Assembly: GCF_035222485.1 (NCBI RefSeq)
Contig: NC_085920.1
Coordinates: forward strand, 4,402,001 to 4,466,000
Direction: 5' to 3'
From: Podospora pseudoanserina
Taxonomy: Eukaryota > Ascomycota > Sordariomycetes > Sordariales > Podosporaceae
DNA: 64,000 nt
The translations under genes were made by a program, and so were the position numbers. This document shows, in pieces, positions 11,813-23,690 of this stretch. The stretch's first letter is position 1; every line of letters starts with the position of its first letter. Under the pieces are notes generated by a model, which was not told the DNA's origin, did not search any database, and saw only the letters and a program-made list of their open reading frames with translations.

Positions 11813-13199
11813 ATGGCTCCGGCGCAATACATACTCGTTTCCCTGCCCCTCCGCGTCTTCGATGACGATCCGCTCAAGTCCTTGGCCGCCACCGTCGGTC
11901 GTGACAATGGCGAGGTGCTGCCCTACCCTGTCCCGTCGTTCAAGATTGGCACACTCGACGCCCTGGTGCAACATGCCGACGACCTAGCAAAGCTCAACGG
12001 CGCCTGCGAAGCTGCCGTCGCCAAAGTTGCCGATTCCCTCAGAGGCATTTTAGATGGTGATGAAGACCTAGTGGCTCAACAAAAGATAGTCAATGACAGT
12101 AAGCTTGTGTTGCACTATTTGCCATCGTGCCAGAATGACTGCTGACAAGTATGACACAGAACCCACGGATCAGTACCTGCGCTCATTCCAATGGAACAAA
12201 CTCCGCTACCGAGCTGATCGGCCTCTGGTTGAGCTCATCGAAAATCTCCAAAACGACTTGCAAAACTCAGATAACGATGTCAAGGCCAAGTTCAACCAGT
12301 ATAACACCATCAAGACGAATCTCGCCGCCTTGGAGAGGAAACAAACGTAAGCTATCCCAGACTTTTGCGGCTGTGTAGCTTCTCTCATGTTCCGGGCTGA
12401 CTATAATTAATCTAACCAGAGGAAACCTCGTCACCAAGTCGCTCACGCCCATCGTGGACCCAAAGCTCCTTGTACAGGACTCGGAATACATGGAAACGCA
12501 CCTCATTGTGGTGCCGACGAACGCACGGAAAGACTTCATCCGCAGCTATGAGACACTTGTTCCCATGGTAGTGCCGCGGTCATCTATTCAGGTTGCTCAG
12601 GACGACGATTTCACGCTGTTTGCAGTCACAACGTTTAAGAAGACGAGCGCCGAGTTTCTCCAAAAGTGCAGGGAGCACAAATGGACCCCTCGCCAGTACA
12701 AGTATGTGGAGGGCGGCAAAGAAGAAGAGCAACGCGAGCTCCAACGCGTCGAGAAGGAGGCGAGAAAGGTGCGGGCCGAGGCCCTTTTGCTGGGTCGGAC
12801 AGGTTGGAGTGAGAGTGTGATGATTTGGGCACATGTCATGACACTTCGCGTCTTTGTCGAGACAGTGCTCAGATACGGCTTACCCTTGGAGTTTGCGTCG
12901 GCACTTATCAGAGTAGGTTTTGAAACCCCCAGAAGACGGGCTTGGGAGACAAGACAAAATACTTGAAGCGTTGGAGCTGACACTGCACGTAGACAACGCC
13001 AAAACAAGCCAAGAAGGTCAAAACAGCCTTGGACTCGGCATACTCGTACCTTGGGGGAAATGCGTTTGGCCGGGACAAGCATGGGCGGGTCACCAAGGAC
13101 GATGCATCTCTAACATCCGAAATGGCTGCGGCGGGCCTTAGTGTGGGCGAGGGCAACGAGTACACCGCATATGTGTATTATGAATTTGATCTCCCGTAA
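11813..13199 (+). CDS. vma5: V-type H+-ATPase subunit C
   Basis: Four exons (11813-12098, 12160-12346, 12420-12912, 12993-13199) encode 390 residues, close to the usual length of this family (yeast Vma5 has 392). The introns are 61, 73 and 80 bp, each with a CTGAC-type branch point, and all phases join cleanly. Family landmarks are the N-terminal YILVSLPL, DQYLRSFQWNKLRYRADRPL after the first intron, KSLTPIVDPKLLVQDSEYMETH in the middle, and EFASALIR leading into the C-terminal FGRDKHGRVTKDD. Subunit C is the stator component linking the V1 and V0 sectors on vacuolar and endosomal membranes, and it controls reversible V1-V0 assembly. The 3' end converges on APS kinase with 235 bp between stops. 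Confidence 0.95.
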
Positions 13200-13434
13200 T
13201 CGGTTAGAGGTGCCTTCGTGAAGGCATGGAGGGGTGAATAGGGAGTGGCTGTATGGTTCGTCATTCGGGAGTCTCGGTGTCAAATGCCTCTTCAACTTTC
13301 CTCAGCCCTATATTTTTTCTTTTTGTTTCCATGAGATGGATGCCAGGACTTGATGTAACTTGTAGTGGCTTTGCCATTCAGTCTCCGACACGTCAGAATA
13401 GACGCTCAAAGCAGGGCCCAGGATCGCTCTTCAT

Positions 13435-14296
13435 TTATCTCGTCTCGGTGGTCTGGCTGATCAGTCCCTTTTCCGCCAGGTACTCTACAATCTTCCTCAC
13501 TGATTCCTCCACGCTCAGCTGATCGGTTCGGATGGTAATATCTGGATTCTCAGGGGCCTCGTACGGCGCCGAGATGCCAGTAAAGTCCTTGATCTCACCA
13601 GCACGCGCCTTCTTGTAGAGACCCTTGGGATCTCTCTTCTCGGCCTCCTCCAGAGGAATATCCACAAAGACTTCGATGAACGGGAGTGCGTCGTCACCGG
13701 ACTGCGAGGCGTTCGCATGCAAGTCGCGGGCGATCTGCCGGTCGGCCCGGTAAGGAGAGATGAAGGATGTCAGGGCAATGGTGGACGAGTCAGCGAACAA
13801 TTTGGCAACCTAAGTCGAAGCACAGTGTTTTATGATTAGCAACCAGATCACACGCCCATCAACAAACCCGAGTGACAGGCCGAATTTCCTACCTCAGCAA
13901 TGCGGCGGATATTTTCGTTGCGGTCTTTCTCCGAGAAGCCCAGGTCCTTGTTCAGGCCGAAGCGAACATTGTCGCCGTCGAGCCTGTAGGCGGCAAGGCC
14001 GATATGAAGCAAGTGCTGCTCAAGGGCAGTGGCAACGGTCGACTTTCCCGAGGCAGAGAGACCCGTGAACCAAACAGTAAAGCCGCGTTGGCCACGGAGT
14101 TGGTTTCGCTCATGGCGCGAGAGCGATGGATGCCAGGTAATGTTGCTATCGCCGGTGTCAATACTCCTGGTTCATGGGCTGGTGCGAGACACATCTGCCC
14201 CGCCATGAGCCAGCTGTGCTCAGGGACATCAGAAGCTGTTGACTCGGCGCCGAATAGCGGGACGGAGAAGCAGCCAGGTTCAACTTACGTGGCCAT
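13435..14296 (-). CDS. Adenylyl-sulfate (APS) kinase
   Basis: Three exons on the minus strand (14296-14289, 14145-13893, 13809-13435) encode 211 residues, the length typical of filamentous-fungal APS kinases. The enzyme phosphorylates APS to PAPS with ATP in sulfate assimilation. The P-loop GLSASGKST is at residues 31-39. [18 protein letters not shown] follows, and the C-terminal half carries the family block [20 protein letters not shown]. The first coding exon is only 8 nt (ATG GCC AC) before a GTAAGT donor. The 143 bp intron restores [17 protein letters not shown], the expected start. Intron 2 is 83 bp, phase 0. Fungi have several names for this gene, so no symbol is assigned. Confidence 0.95.
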
Positions 14297-14928
14297 TATG
14301 ACGAGTGTCGGATTATCCAGGGACGGCGTCCTTAACGTTCAGTTTGGATTAACAAGTTGGGATGAGGGTCCAACACAAGAATCGATATACATATGGATGG
14401 CGGGGTCATAAACGACAATATATATATACGTGTAACAAAACTCCAACGCCTGGGTGAGTGGGTCATTGTTTCTGCAACCGATGGCCGTCCCTGCAGCGAA
14501 TGTGACTCGACTTGACTCCGATTCGGAGCTGGAGCCCTGCAAAAAGGTCGCCATTGTTGGTCAGTTTGATGTTTCCATCCCAGCATTGAAGCCTTGGTCC
14601 GGTCGGATGGCAGATGGCGTCATTTTTTAGCTGCTACGTGCATGGGAAATACCCCACACCCCACATTGATGTGTGTCTTGGCGGCTTGTCAAGGACTCTT
14701 CTTCCACTTAGCACTCTCCACATGCAGCGATTGTACTATGAAGCATTGCGCCCCTACATGACTGGTATCGACTATATACGGCCGATCGCGACCTGCTACT
14801 ACCAAAGCGGCAGCAGCATCTGCTCTAACTATACCTCTATTCAGATGCCTCTATTAAGATGCCTCTATGCGAAATAGCAACGATGTAAATGTATGTCTAC
14901 CCCCTACAACTTCTATCCACGCCATGTG
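14297..14928. promoter_or_regulatory. Promoter side of APS kinase, downstream of thioesterase
   Basis: This is 632 bp between the APS kinase start and the thioesterase stop, both on the minus strand. A TATA-like run (ATATATATA, about 14418-14427) lies about 125 bp upstream of the APS kinase ATG in the correct orientation. No gene is supported. Confidence 0.35.
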
Positions 14929-16002
14929 TCATCTCCCAGTCCCCCACTCACCACGAGCTTGCGTGCGCTGTTTCATGTTACTGGGTAAATCTTTGCCATG
15001 GTCTGTAAGCGCCAAGTTTGTCAGCAGAACGTGTCTTGAATCGGCCTGAGGGTCTGCATTCAGAAATGTCCATACCGATGCCTGTCTAGGAGAAATGAAA
15101 AGAGCGCTCGCCGTGGCCAGTACTGTTGGCTGCTGGCCCTCCTCGGTAGGCAAAGTCTCGATATGGCCCTCAACCCACGCTTTCCTCCCCTCTGCCTTGA
15201 CTGTCGTCGCCCGGAGCACCAGATACTGATTGGCCATGGCGGGTGCCTTGTAGTTGATCTCAAGCTTGGCTGTCATGCCCACGTTAAAAGGCAGCACAGG
15301 AAAAGAGCACCGCGCCAGCCCCTCGTCCAACATCGTGGCGAGGAATCCGCCGTGGATGATGCCTTCATGGCCGCACAAGTCAGTTCCCACGTGCGATATT
15401 TGAACATAGCTCTTGCCGCTTCGTTCTGACCAACTAAAAGGAGGAACTGTCACTTTCCCTGGTCCCATGAGTGTGCCGCCTGTCAAGTTGTGCTTCCTCC
15501 AGGTCTCGGGTATTTTCATATGCGGGCGAGACTCAATCATATCAGGGTCGGCGCGAAGGGAGGCGACCAGGGGGTGTGAGTTGATGTAGTCTTCCTTGGC
15601 CTTGGCATCGTCATCTTCGGGAGCGTACATGGTGAGGCTGGCAGCATCATCTGGTGGCGAAAGGATTGTCCTAGCGGACTCGTACGCGGGCGCAGCGGCC
15701 ATGATGAAGCCGAGAGCGGTGAAGAGGAGGATGCGGCCGGTGACGGAGGCGGTTCGACGGAAAACCGGCGGTTTATCGGCTGCAACGGAAGCACTGGCCG
15801 AATCTAGGGACCGATCAGGCAGACTGTCAGTGGCCTAGTTTACAGGACGCAGAGCATATACCATGATTGCTTTGAGCTTACCTGTGGTAGTCGAGATAGC
15901 ACGAGACGGTGGTGTTGGGATACAGTGCTTAGACCTAGGGGTAGAGACAAGGCGGAGGGTGGAAGTATGGCGTCGCGTGGCCGAGAGTAAACGGGAGGAC
16001 AT
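14929..16002 (-). CDS. Mitochondrial hotdog-fold acyl-CoA thioesterase-like protein
   Basis: Two exons (16002-15882 and 15803-14929) encode 331 residues. The 78 bp intron has a GTAAGC donor, an ACTGAC branch point and a TAG acceptor. Exon 1 encodes a typical mitochondrial presequence, with basic and hydroxylated residues and no acids (MSSRLLSATRRHTSTLRLVS). A hydrophobic segment at about residues 64-78 (RILLFTALGFIMAAA) is probably a membrane anchor. The hotdog/4HBT core is around residues 175-280, with the signature HEGIIHGGFLATMLDEGLA (HGG at about 191-193). Members of this family hydrolyse acyl-CoA or similar thioesters; the substrate here is not known. A start at 15702 would drop the presequence and anchor, so I prefer the spliced start. 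Confidence 0.85.
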
Positions 16003-16841
16003 GGCGAAGAGGCGGCCTCGGGCGAGGAAGACAAGACGGGTTTTATGTCACCGAAATCCGGGTTTCGCAACCTGTCTGCCAGGCACCGCACGACGGCTGG
16101 CGGGAATTGCTTTGGACGGATCCACCTTGCTCGCGTCGATGTCGCAGGCGAGCGGACACACGGAGAGGGTGGATCCCGGGAGGCTAGGGTCTAGATGCAA
16201 ATCTATCAGCCAGTTTACTTATCATGAACATGGCAGACGCCAAAAGATATAGATATTGAGGGAATACACTGCCCAGGCTTCGAGTCTATGTTCAAGCAGC
16301 GCCGGACCGGCGTAGAGCAATGCTGAAGAACTTACTGCAGTAACTCTGGTGAGACTGAGCTTCGATGTCAGTGCCAACGGCACAAGCTTGTACCGACGTG
16401 ACCAGCAATCAGCTCTTACGGGAAGGAGTGCCGGGGTTAACGAAGCAGAACATGGCTTCAAAACCTCGGCAACGGTTTTCATAGCACCCGGAGGGGCCGG
16501 CTCAAGATGGTGACGTCTTGGCAAAAATGCTTAGCTAAGGTGTGTGCATCGTCGAGGCTTACACATGGAATCTTCAGACACGCAATGTCTCACAGCCACG
16601 AGACAGAATCCCGTGTTCTGGCGTGCAGGATGCACGGGCGCAAGCAATCTGTGCCGTATCTCGTGGCCGGCCACTGACGCAATTGGATGAACTGCTCACT
16701 TGCCTTGAATTGAGGCAACAGAAATGGTTGACATGCCCCTCCATCTGAGCCCACCCACTATTTTATTTTCCTCTATTACCGCTGCTGCTTCTGTTACTAT
16801 TCACCGCTTCCAGTCCATACATATACACAGTAACACCCATT
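16003..16841. other. Divergent intergenic region
   Basis: This separates the start codons of the thioesterase (-) and the cystatin-like gene (+). It should contain both promoters. I see no gene and no distinctive motif. Confidence 0.5.
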
Positions 16842-17500
16842 ATGGTACGTTTGCTGGCAAGCAACATCCCCCAGTCGTGGCGGTGGCTAGCCCTATTAAC
16901 TGTAGTAGGCCACCGCAGAAACCGTCGAGCTGGGGGCCACTCATGAGCCAAAGGAGGAGTCGCTCCGGGTCTTTGAGCAGATTGAACATGAATTGAAGAA
17001 AACACTCGTTCATATCCGTCACGAGCATGACAGTGAGCCAAAATAGCCTGCCTTTTCGCCCATTCCTGGCCAGCAATGTCCTGATCGCTTACACATTTGC
17101 ATTTGTCCCCCATAAAAGAACATGAGCCGGAATACTTTGCGGCTGCTGAGCATCTCAGTGATGCCGAGTTAGCCGGCTTTACGCTTGACGACTTCCAGCA
17201 AGTTCGTGTCGCCGTCTCCGCATACGGGATTCATATCTTCGGCAAAGTCAGGATTCCCACTCTGCCTGATGATGGCCCAGCCTACATTCATTTCCGTGCT
17301 TTCACCGGAGGCCCGGACGACGAAGCCAAGCTCCACAGTATCCGTAAGTCAAAGTGCAAAGTCATAGGAGGTCAATGGAGACCCGAGAAGTGCTCAGCTT
17401 ATAGTGAAAAGATACCGAAGACAAGGAAGAACCCGATGGTGGCCACACTTTCCGCGCCATCTTCACACAAAACGACCCGCTGGAGTGGTTCGACACCTAG
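16842..17500 (+). CDS. Small cystatin/stefin-like protein
   Basis: The proposed exons are 16842-16844 (the ATG alone), 16909-17032, 17119-17343 and 17412-17500, giving 146 residues. The first intron has GTACGT and a TATTAAC branch point. The second ends AAAAG. The third uses GTAAGT and an AAAAG acceptor at 17410-17411. With this last splice the protein ends ...GGHTFRAIFTQNDPLEWFDT. Reading through gives a basic tail with no family character. KVRI (85-88), AYIHFRAF (97-104), LHSI (114-117) and the terminal DPLEWF resemble the second half of type-1 cystatins, which are cytosolic cysteine-protease inhibitors. A clear QxVxG inhibitory loop is not visible, so activity is doubtful. There is no signal peptide. 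The fold assignment is an inference from pattern only. Confidence 0.55.
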
Positions 17501-17663
17501 AACCTCTGCCCATGATGCCCACAGGGCTGACTTAGATAGCAATAAAACAAGCCACTTTTTGCCCCCTTTTTTGATTAACACAAACTCCCGTCCACCCTAA
17601 ATAAAGAGGAGTCTCAATAGTTGTGACCTCGCACTTTCCAACCAAAATGCTGTACAGGACATG

Positions 17664-20600
17664 CTAGTCATCCAACCCGTCTTGCTCGTCGGCCAACATC
17701 TCGGCGTAGTCATCAACTGATGCGAACGTGGGGAGAGCCTTGAGCTCCTTCTTCCTACGTCTGGCCTCGCTGAACTTCTTCCGTGCCTCCTCCTTGGGTC
17801 CCTGGGCCTTGTCGTCCTCGCCTTCACCGTCATCGTCTTCGCTTTCCTCGGAATCTCCAAAGATGCCCTCGAATCCATCATCATCAGAAACATCCGACCC
17901 GAGGTCTTCCATATCCTGATCAATCGTAGCATCAACGTCCATGTCCTCGTCGGAATCCTCGTAGCCCTCCATGTCAATGTCTGAAACCTCGTCCGCATCG
18001 TCTCCCTCGACCTCGGGCCGAGAATTGACCAGCGCTTCCCAGATCTCGTCTTCGGCCTCCTCGTCATCAGAATCAGCCGCAATCTTGGCTTCCTCCTTCT
18101 TCTGTGCGCCTTCGGCAGGCTTGCCAATACGGGCGAAGTATTCGTGAAAGAAGACATCTTCGGCCGAGACTTGCTCGGGCTTCAAATTCCAGAATGAAGC
18201 CGAGTTGACAGTCTTGGCCTGTTTGGCTTCTGCCTTGTGAGATGCCACAATGTGCGAGGCGCTGCCCGACGCAAGTACAGGCTGCATGATAGAACCACCC
18301 CGTTTGGGATCCTCGGTCTTGGGATTGCGGTACACAAACCTGTCAAGGAAGTGCATCAACGTATGGTTGGCCAGGTCAGGCTTGGGAAGCTTCTTGTCCT
18401 GTCGAGACAGCAGATTTGTAGCAAACACGCCAACTGATGGGTGATAATGGGAAAGGAACGGTACCTAGAACAGAGAAAACACTTTGATTAGTGCATGGCC
18501 ACAAACCTACGGCATGACTTCAATTGGAAGAACAGCACTTACCAGCTCCCAGAGGCAGCTCCGGTGGGCATTGCTATGCTCCGGGTCTCGTTTGCGGCCA
18601 TCGTAAGCCCCACTGCGTCGAAGGGTTGTCGTTTCTCCCTCTTGCACAGGAGCCTGGGTGTGAAGCTCCTCGTCCCTAACATCCTTGTACACCTCGTCCT
18701 CATCGTCCTCGTTATCTTCAGGCTCGTCAAGCAAAGTATGAAGGTCCGGGAAATTGGATTGCAGCTCGGCGATCAAAAACAAGATTCCACAGGCGAACGG
18801 AGCTTGGTGCAAGCTCAAAACCTGAACCAGTCTCTTGACAAAGGCCTTGACGCGCCGAACGTCGACGTCGTTCTTCATGGCCCGATACAAAAGATTAAGA
18901 TACAGCGCCTGCTTGGATGAAGTGATAAGTCTTGGGTCGAGGAGAGACTCATACAATGTCCGGTAAAACCTATCCACGGCCAACAGTTTTGATGAGGCTA
19001 GCTGCTGTATGAGCATTAGGGCCTGCACACTCGTGTTGAAATTGGATGAATGTGTGATCCGGAAGAGGGTATCGAGGTGCTTTTCCAGAGTCGAGTCATC
19101 GGCCCCGGCAAAGGGGATGGCTCGGTTGACGCCTGTGAGTAACGAAGATACTAGCTTTTGCGCCGTTTCCTGCTCGTTTCCAGTAACGGTAGTGCTGGGT
19201 CCCTTCCGCTTCTTGTCCTTCTTCCGGTTGTGGTCGACCTTTTTCTCACTGTCCAGGCCGCCCATATCGCCCAGTGAGCCCGTCTTTAACAGTGACAAGA
19301 AGGACTCAAAATATATCCGCAGAAGGTTGTCGGCAATGGCGGGCTCCTTCGTACTCAGGATTGTCTGGTTCAAAGTGTTGACAGCATAATACCTTGTGCG
19401 CATACTTTGCCCTGGCTTGAGAAGAACCTCGAGCTCCACAGTCTTGATGACGACAGCTTTCATTCCTGGGTGGAGGTTCAACAACTGCAAAATGAGATAC
19501 GACGCTCGTGATGCAATTTTGCGCTCCCGGTCGCCCAACTTGTTCACGAGCAGCCGGAGGAGATTGGCCTCCTGCTCAGGCTTGCTTTTGAGAAGGCCAA
19601 AGACGAAATCGAGAGCTCGCGACCTCGAGTATTCAATCTCATCGGAACACCAGGTCTCCAAGAGCTGGATGATGCGGAAGTAGGCATCTTTAAGCCAATC
19701 CTCATATGCCCACATCATCAAATGCGACTGGGTAAGCTTGCCGGGCAGCTTGCTAGATTGCGTCCATGGGGAAGAGCCCTGTCCGTGAAGAGCGCACAGG
19801 AGTGCAGGCTGAGCACCGAAAACTCGCAGACGACGGTCGCTTGGGAGCACTGAACCGTTGCCGAGAAGATCAACCAGCGCCCCCAGCGCTGCGATTGCTT
19901 GTCCGCGGCTTTTCTTGCCAGCAAGCGCGATCAGATTTTCGAAAGCCTTGCAGGTATGGAGGGGGGACTCCTGTATAGACAAGGTGAGGGCTGATACTTT
20001 GTCCGACAGTGTGCCGGATGACATGATGGTGGACATAAACCTCTGGGTCGAGCTCGAGGACTGTTTTTTGTTAAAAGCTGCCGAGTCTTCGTCCAAAAGC
20101 GCCTGCGCATATGTCTTCAAGTTGGCAATCGAAGCGAAGTGCGGTTTGGCATTGCCAGAAACAGTAGACGGAAGACCCTCCATCGAGAGGCCGTGCCAAT
20201 CAGGTCTTGGTTCAAAAATCTAGTCTATGTTAGCCACAAGTTTTTGACCCTGAGGTAACAAGGTGCAACCGCGAAGTACTAACCAGCTTGCCTGATTTCT
20301 TGCCCTGGCGAGCTTCTTGCCGCTGGTCCACTACTTCTCTCACTTTCTCAGCCACGGGCTCTTCCGCTTGGCCTTCCTGATCTTCGTCGAGTTCTGTTTC
20401 CTCCTCCTCCGCCTCCTCCTCCTGGTCTTCTTGTTGTTCATCTTCCCGCTCGCCCTCTTCCTCCGTGTCTAGCTCGGCCTCCCCGCCCTTAACATCCTCG
20501 TCTTCCGGCTCAGAATCATCGGTATTGGGGTCTTCCTCGTCGTCACGTAGCTTCTGGAAGCCAAGGCTGGAAGCGAACTTGGCTAGCTCTTGCCGGAGGG

Positions 20601-20967
20601 CATCGTCTAAAGAGCCATCGGCCGCAGCAGGCTTGGACTTGGGCGCATCACCATCCTCGTTGTCTGATTCAAGATTGGCTACCAATTCGAGATCCTCCTT
20701 GTCTCCGCCGAGGGCTAGAATCTCGTCCAAGAGAACAGTATGCTTGTCGCTTCTCCCTCCTTGCTTTTGCTGCTCGTGAGGCTGGGTCTGGCGTCGCTTC
20801 GAGTCGGGGGTATCGTCGCTGTCGCGCTGTCTCTTGCGCTTTGTCGTCTCCTGCTTCTCAGATCCACCAAGAGTCTTGTCAATTTTGCTTGTCAGTTGAG
20901 CAAGGGCGGCCTCATCAAATGTTGATTTCGCAGCCTTTTTCTTGTCCTTCGTGCGCTTGATACCCAT
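17664..20967 (-). CDS. mak21: Ribosome-assembly factor Mak21/Noc1 (CBF/Mak21 family)
   Basis: Three exons (20967-20284, 20219-18543, 18464-17664) encode 1053 residues (yeast Mak21 has 1025). Intron 1 is 64 bp with a GCTAAC branch point; intron 2 is 78 bp. Both are phase 0 and restore KLIFEPRPDWHGL and LWELVPFLSHYHPSVGVFA, conserved family sequence. Residues 1-228 are charged, with a long D/E-rich stretch. The helical-repeat body includes MMWAYEDWLKDAYFRIIQLL and DRERKIASRASYLILQLL. The CBF domain occupies about 600-860, and an acidic tail ends in a basic segment. In yeast, Noc1 works with Noc2 in nucleolar export of early 60S precursors. The gene is divergent from mitochondrial prolyl-tRNA synthetase and converges on the cystatin-like gene 163 bp away. 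Confidence 0.93.
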
Positions 20968-21393
20968 TGCGTCTCGCCGAGCTCAGAGGAGCTGTTTGTT
21001 GGAATCGCTGAGAATTCAATGGCGAATGGGCGGGGTGATGGACAGGGCTCCCGTAAAGTGCGCGTGTCTGGAAAGAATTGCGTGTTGGGCTGCGTCAAAC
21101 TGGGAATTGTCGACTGCTTTGGTCGACCGACTGAAGTTTTGGAGTGGGGAGAAGAAAAAAGTTGAAGTAGCACTGGAGCCAACCCTGCACGCCGCCCGTC
21201 TCCCGGCAGGCAAGCTCAGGGTGGGGCCCGCTGCGCAGTCTACGGGGGGTCTGTTATTGGACAGAAAATACGGAGTATTTGAGGCTGTTGAACTAAACTA
21301 TCCTACGATATATCTTGTCCTTTCTGTATGCCAGATGCCGCCAACATGTTGCGGGACCACCCAAGGTAAAATCACCAAGAAAACCGCCACAGT
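20968..21393. promoter_or_regulatory. Short divergent promoter shared by mak21 and mitochondrial ProRS
   Basis: Only 426 bp separate the two start codons, so both core promoters must lie here or overlap the leaders. No TATA box is obvious. The pairing joins a 60S assembly gene with a mitochondrial translation gene, which would allow growth-linked co-expression. That consequence is inferred. Confidence 0.55.
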
Positions 21394-23254
21394 ATGATCC
21401 CGCCCGCGCTCACCCGTCTCTCGCGGGTATGGTTTCCCACCAAAAAAAGACCAGCATCGGGAGTAGAAAATGGGCATGCGATGCTGATCCGTGCTGGGTT
21501 TTTGCGCCCTTCTCACGCCGGTATCTTCCACATGCTTCCTCTGGGGAGGCGCGTGCAGACCAAGCTCGAGGAGCTGGTGGCCAGACATATGGAGCATATG
21601 TTGGGTGAGTCTCTCCCTCGGCGCACTAACCATGGTCCCATGCTTACCCATGGCCACTGTCCCGGTCTCCAGCTGCCTCGAGGGTCTCGTTGTCGGCTGT
21701 ATCAAGCCAGTCTCTCTGGGACAAGAGTGGGAGGCTTGAGAATACCGCGTCCGAGGTGTGTCAAATCGTCATGCCTTGTTTGAACACCTGGTGTTGACAC
21801 CGCCTTCCCTGCAGCTCTTCAAGTTCTCTGACCGGAAAAACGTTGGCTACCTTCTGGCCCCAACACATGAAGAGGAAATTACCGCTCTGGTGGCCCAGAC
21901 GGCCAAGACAGCAAAGGATCTCCCCCTCAGGCTATTTCAGATTACACCCAAGTACCGCGATGAGTTTCGCCCGCGCCATGGCCTCCTCCGCGGACGAGAA
22001 TTCGTTATGAAGGACCTCTATACCTTCGACAGCAGCAAAGAGTCCGCTCTAAAAACCTACGATAACGTTCGTCTGGTGTATTCGCAGATATTTGAGGAGA
22101 TGAAACTCCCAGTGTTAGCAGCCAAGGCCAGCTCAGGTAACATGGGAGGTAATCTCAGCCACGAATACCATCTTCCCACGCCACTTGGAGAAGACCATGT
22201 TATCAGTTGTGATAGCTGCAACTATGTTGCTAACGAGGAGGTGGCTGAATCAGTACTTTCTGACCAGGTTGTCAGTGACACGACCTTCCGCGTCTGGCGA
22301 GGCATCACCAAGGACCGAACCAAATTGGTCAACGTCTGGTACCCTAAGCAAACACAACCACTTGATGGGGGTGCGTTGAGAGAGTATACGGACCTCGACA
22401 TAAACATTGCGGAGGTGAAATCCATAATACCTGACCTGGATGCCGGTGTTGAGGATGCGCTGCCGCTGTGGTCGACGGCGGCAGCTGCGGGTGGGACAGC
22501 TGTGGAGCTCGTGAACATTGTTGACTGCCGGCTTCCGCTGTCTTTCTCTGAGAGCCTGGTGGGAACTACGCCAACCATCCCAAGTTGGCCCAAAAATTTG
22601 ACGCCACGCAACCAAGTGCCAGTGTCGGTTTCAGTTCAAAACACCAACCAATGGAACAAAGACAGACCACTCAATCTCATTCGGATCCAGACAGGCGACA
22701 AGTGCCCTTCGTGCGTATCCGGACATCTAAAGGCAGAGAGGGCAATGGAGTTAGGACACACATTTTACCTTGGCACCCGGTACTCAGAAGCCCTGGGAGC
22801 TACAATCTTGGTGCCCAATGATGAGAGAAAAGCTGTGCCAATGCAGATGGGTTGCTATGGAATCGGTATCTCACGCATTATTGGCGCCGTCGCAGAGCTC
22901 CTGATGGACGAAAAGGGATTGAATTGGCCGGTGGCTATTGCACCCTACTCCTGTGTCATAGTTATGGGCGCTGGTGTCGACGAACAGGATGCAGTGGAGG
23001 TGTATCGCCAGATCAACCAGATAGGACGAGTTCAGGCCAAATATCTCGATGTCGTGCTGGACGACAGGCAAAAGACTCTACCCTGGAAGTTGATGGATGC
23101 CGATTTAGTCGGTTTCCCCATCATAGTCACGCTTGGGAGGGAGTGGCTTGCGGCAAAACGCCTCGAGATACAATGTCGACGATTAGGGGTAAAGCAAGCA
23201 GTCGAGATAACCGAGCTACCACAGATAATAGCCAAGTTGCACGGAGACTTGTAG
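21394..23254 (+). CDS. Prolyl-tRNA synthetase, mitochondrial
   Basis: Three exons (21394-21604, 21673-21755, 21815-23254) encode 577 residues. The 68 and 59 bp introns use GTGAGT and GTGTGT donors and join MLGAASRVSLS and NTASELFKFSDRK correctly. It is a bacterial-type class II synthetase: PTHEEE at 114-119, motif 2 FRPRHGLLRGREF at 149-161, motif 3 GCYGIGISR at 444-452, then a C-terminal anticodon-binding region ending ...AVEITELPQIIAKLHGDL. A cysteine pair, CDSCNY, lies near residue 215, and another, CPSC, near residue 400. The basic, acid-poor N-terminus fits a mitochondrial presequence. It charges mitochondrial tRNA-Pro. The start at 21394 is the first in-frame ATG giving this presequence. 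Confidence 0.93.
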
Positions 23255-23466
23255 GGCTGTATCCACTGTATAAATATACATCTGATGCGTGCTGCTATCA
23301 CGACCAATAACACCAATGGGTTCTGCTTAATCTCGAAATCATTTATACCTACTCAACCAAGACGTGTGTGTGAGCAAGCAGCTCCTGCCTACCAAGCGTG
23401 CAAAATCCCCCTAGGAGCATTATTTCGGCCATTTTTAAGGAATATTGACTGTGCGGCTCTTGCTAT
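23255..23466. other. 3' flank of ProRS, no gene seen
   Basis: This has normal to slightly AT-rich composition and is the last stretch before transposon-derived DNA. A 3' untranslated region is expected in the first part. No other signal is seen. Confidence 0.4.
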
Positions 23467-23690
23467 CCCTGTAGACAGGTTGAGAGATCGTAAGTCGCCT
23501 TCGTTCCACCTGTCACTGCTATCCTTGAGACCTTCACAACCCGCTTTACAGGCTTGGTGTAGTAGTTCCATGTGGTTCCCGAACAAGTATTGAGGCTGAT
23601 CTAAGGGGGAGTGTTGCTCCTGGCTAAACTGAGACAGTGCCACTGACCTCGAGCTTCCTCCTATCTGTAAAGGATTTGGGCATAATAAAA
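23467..23690 (+). mobile_element. Decayed 3' end of a Copia-type LTR retrotransposon
   Basis: In one plus-strand frame, 23494-23603 reads like the degenerate C-terminus of a Copia polyprotein. VAFVPPVT is followed by LETFTTRFTG, comparable to the usual ADIFTKxLTG, with stop codons inside. After the final TAA a purine run, AGGGGGAG (23604-23611), looks like the polypurine tract, and TGTTG at 23612 looks like the start of the 3' LTR. The LTR end is lost in AT-rich DNA and no target duplication was found. This remnant marks the gene/AT-block boundary. Confidence 0.45.
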
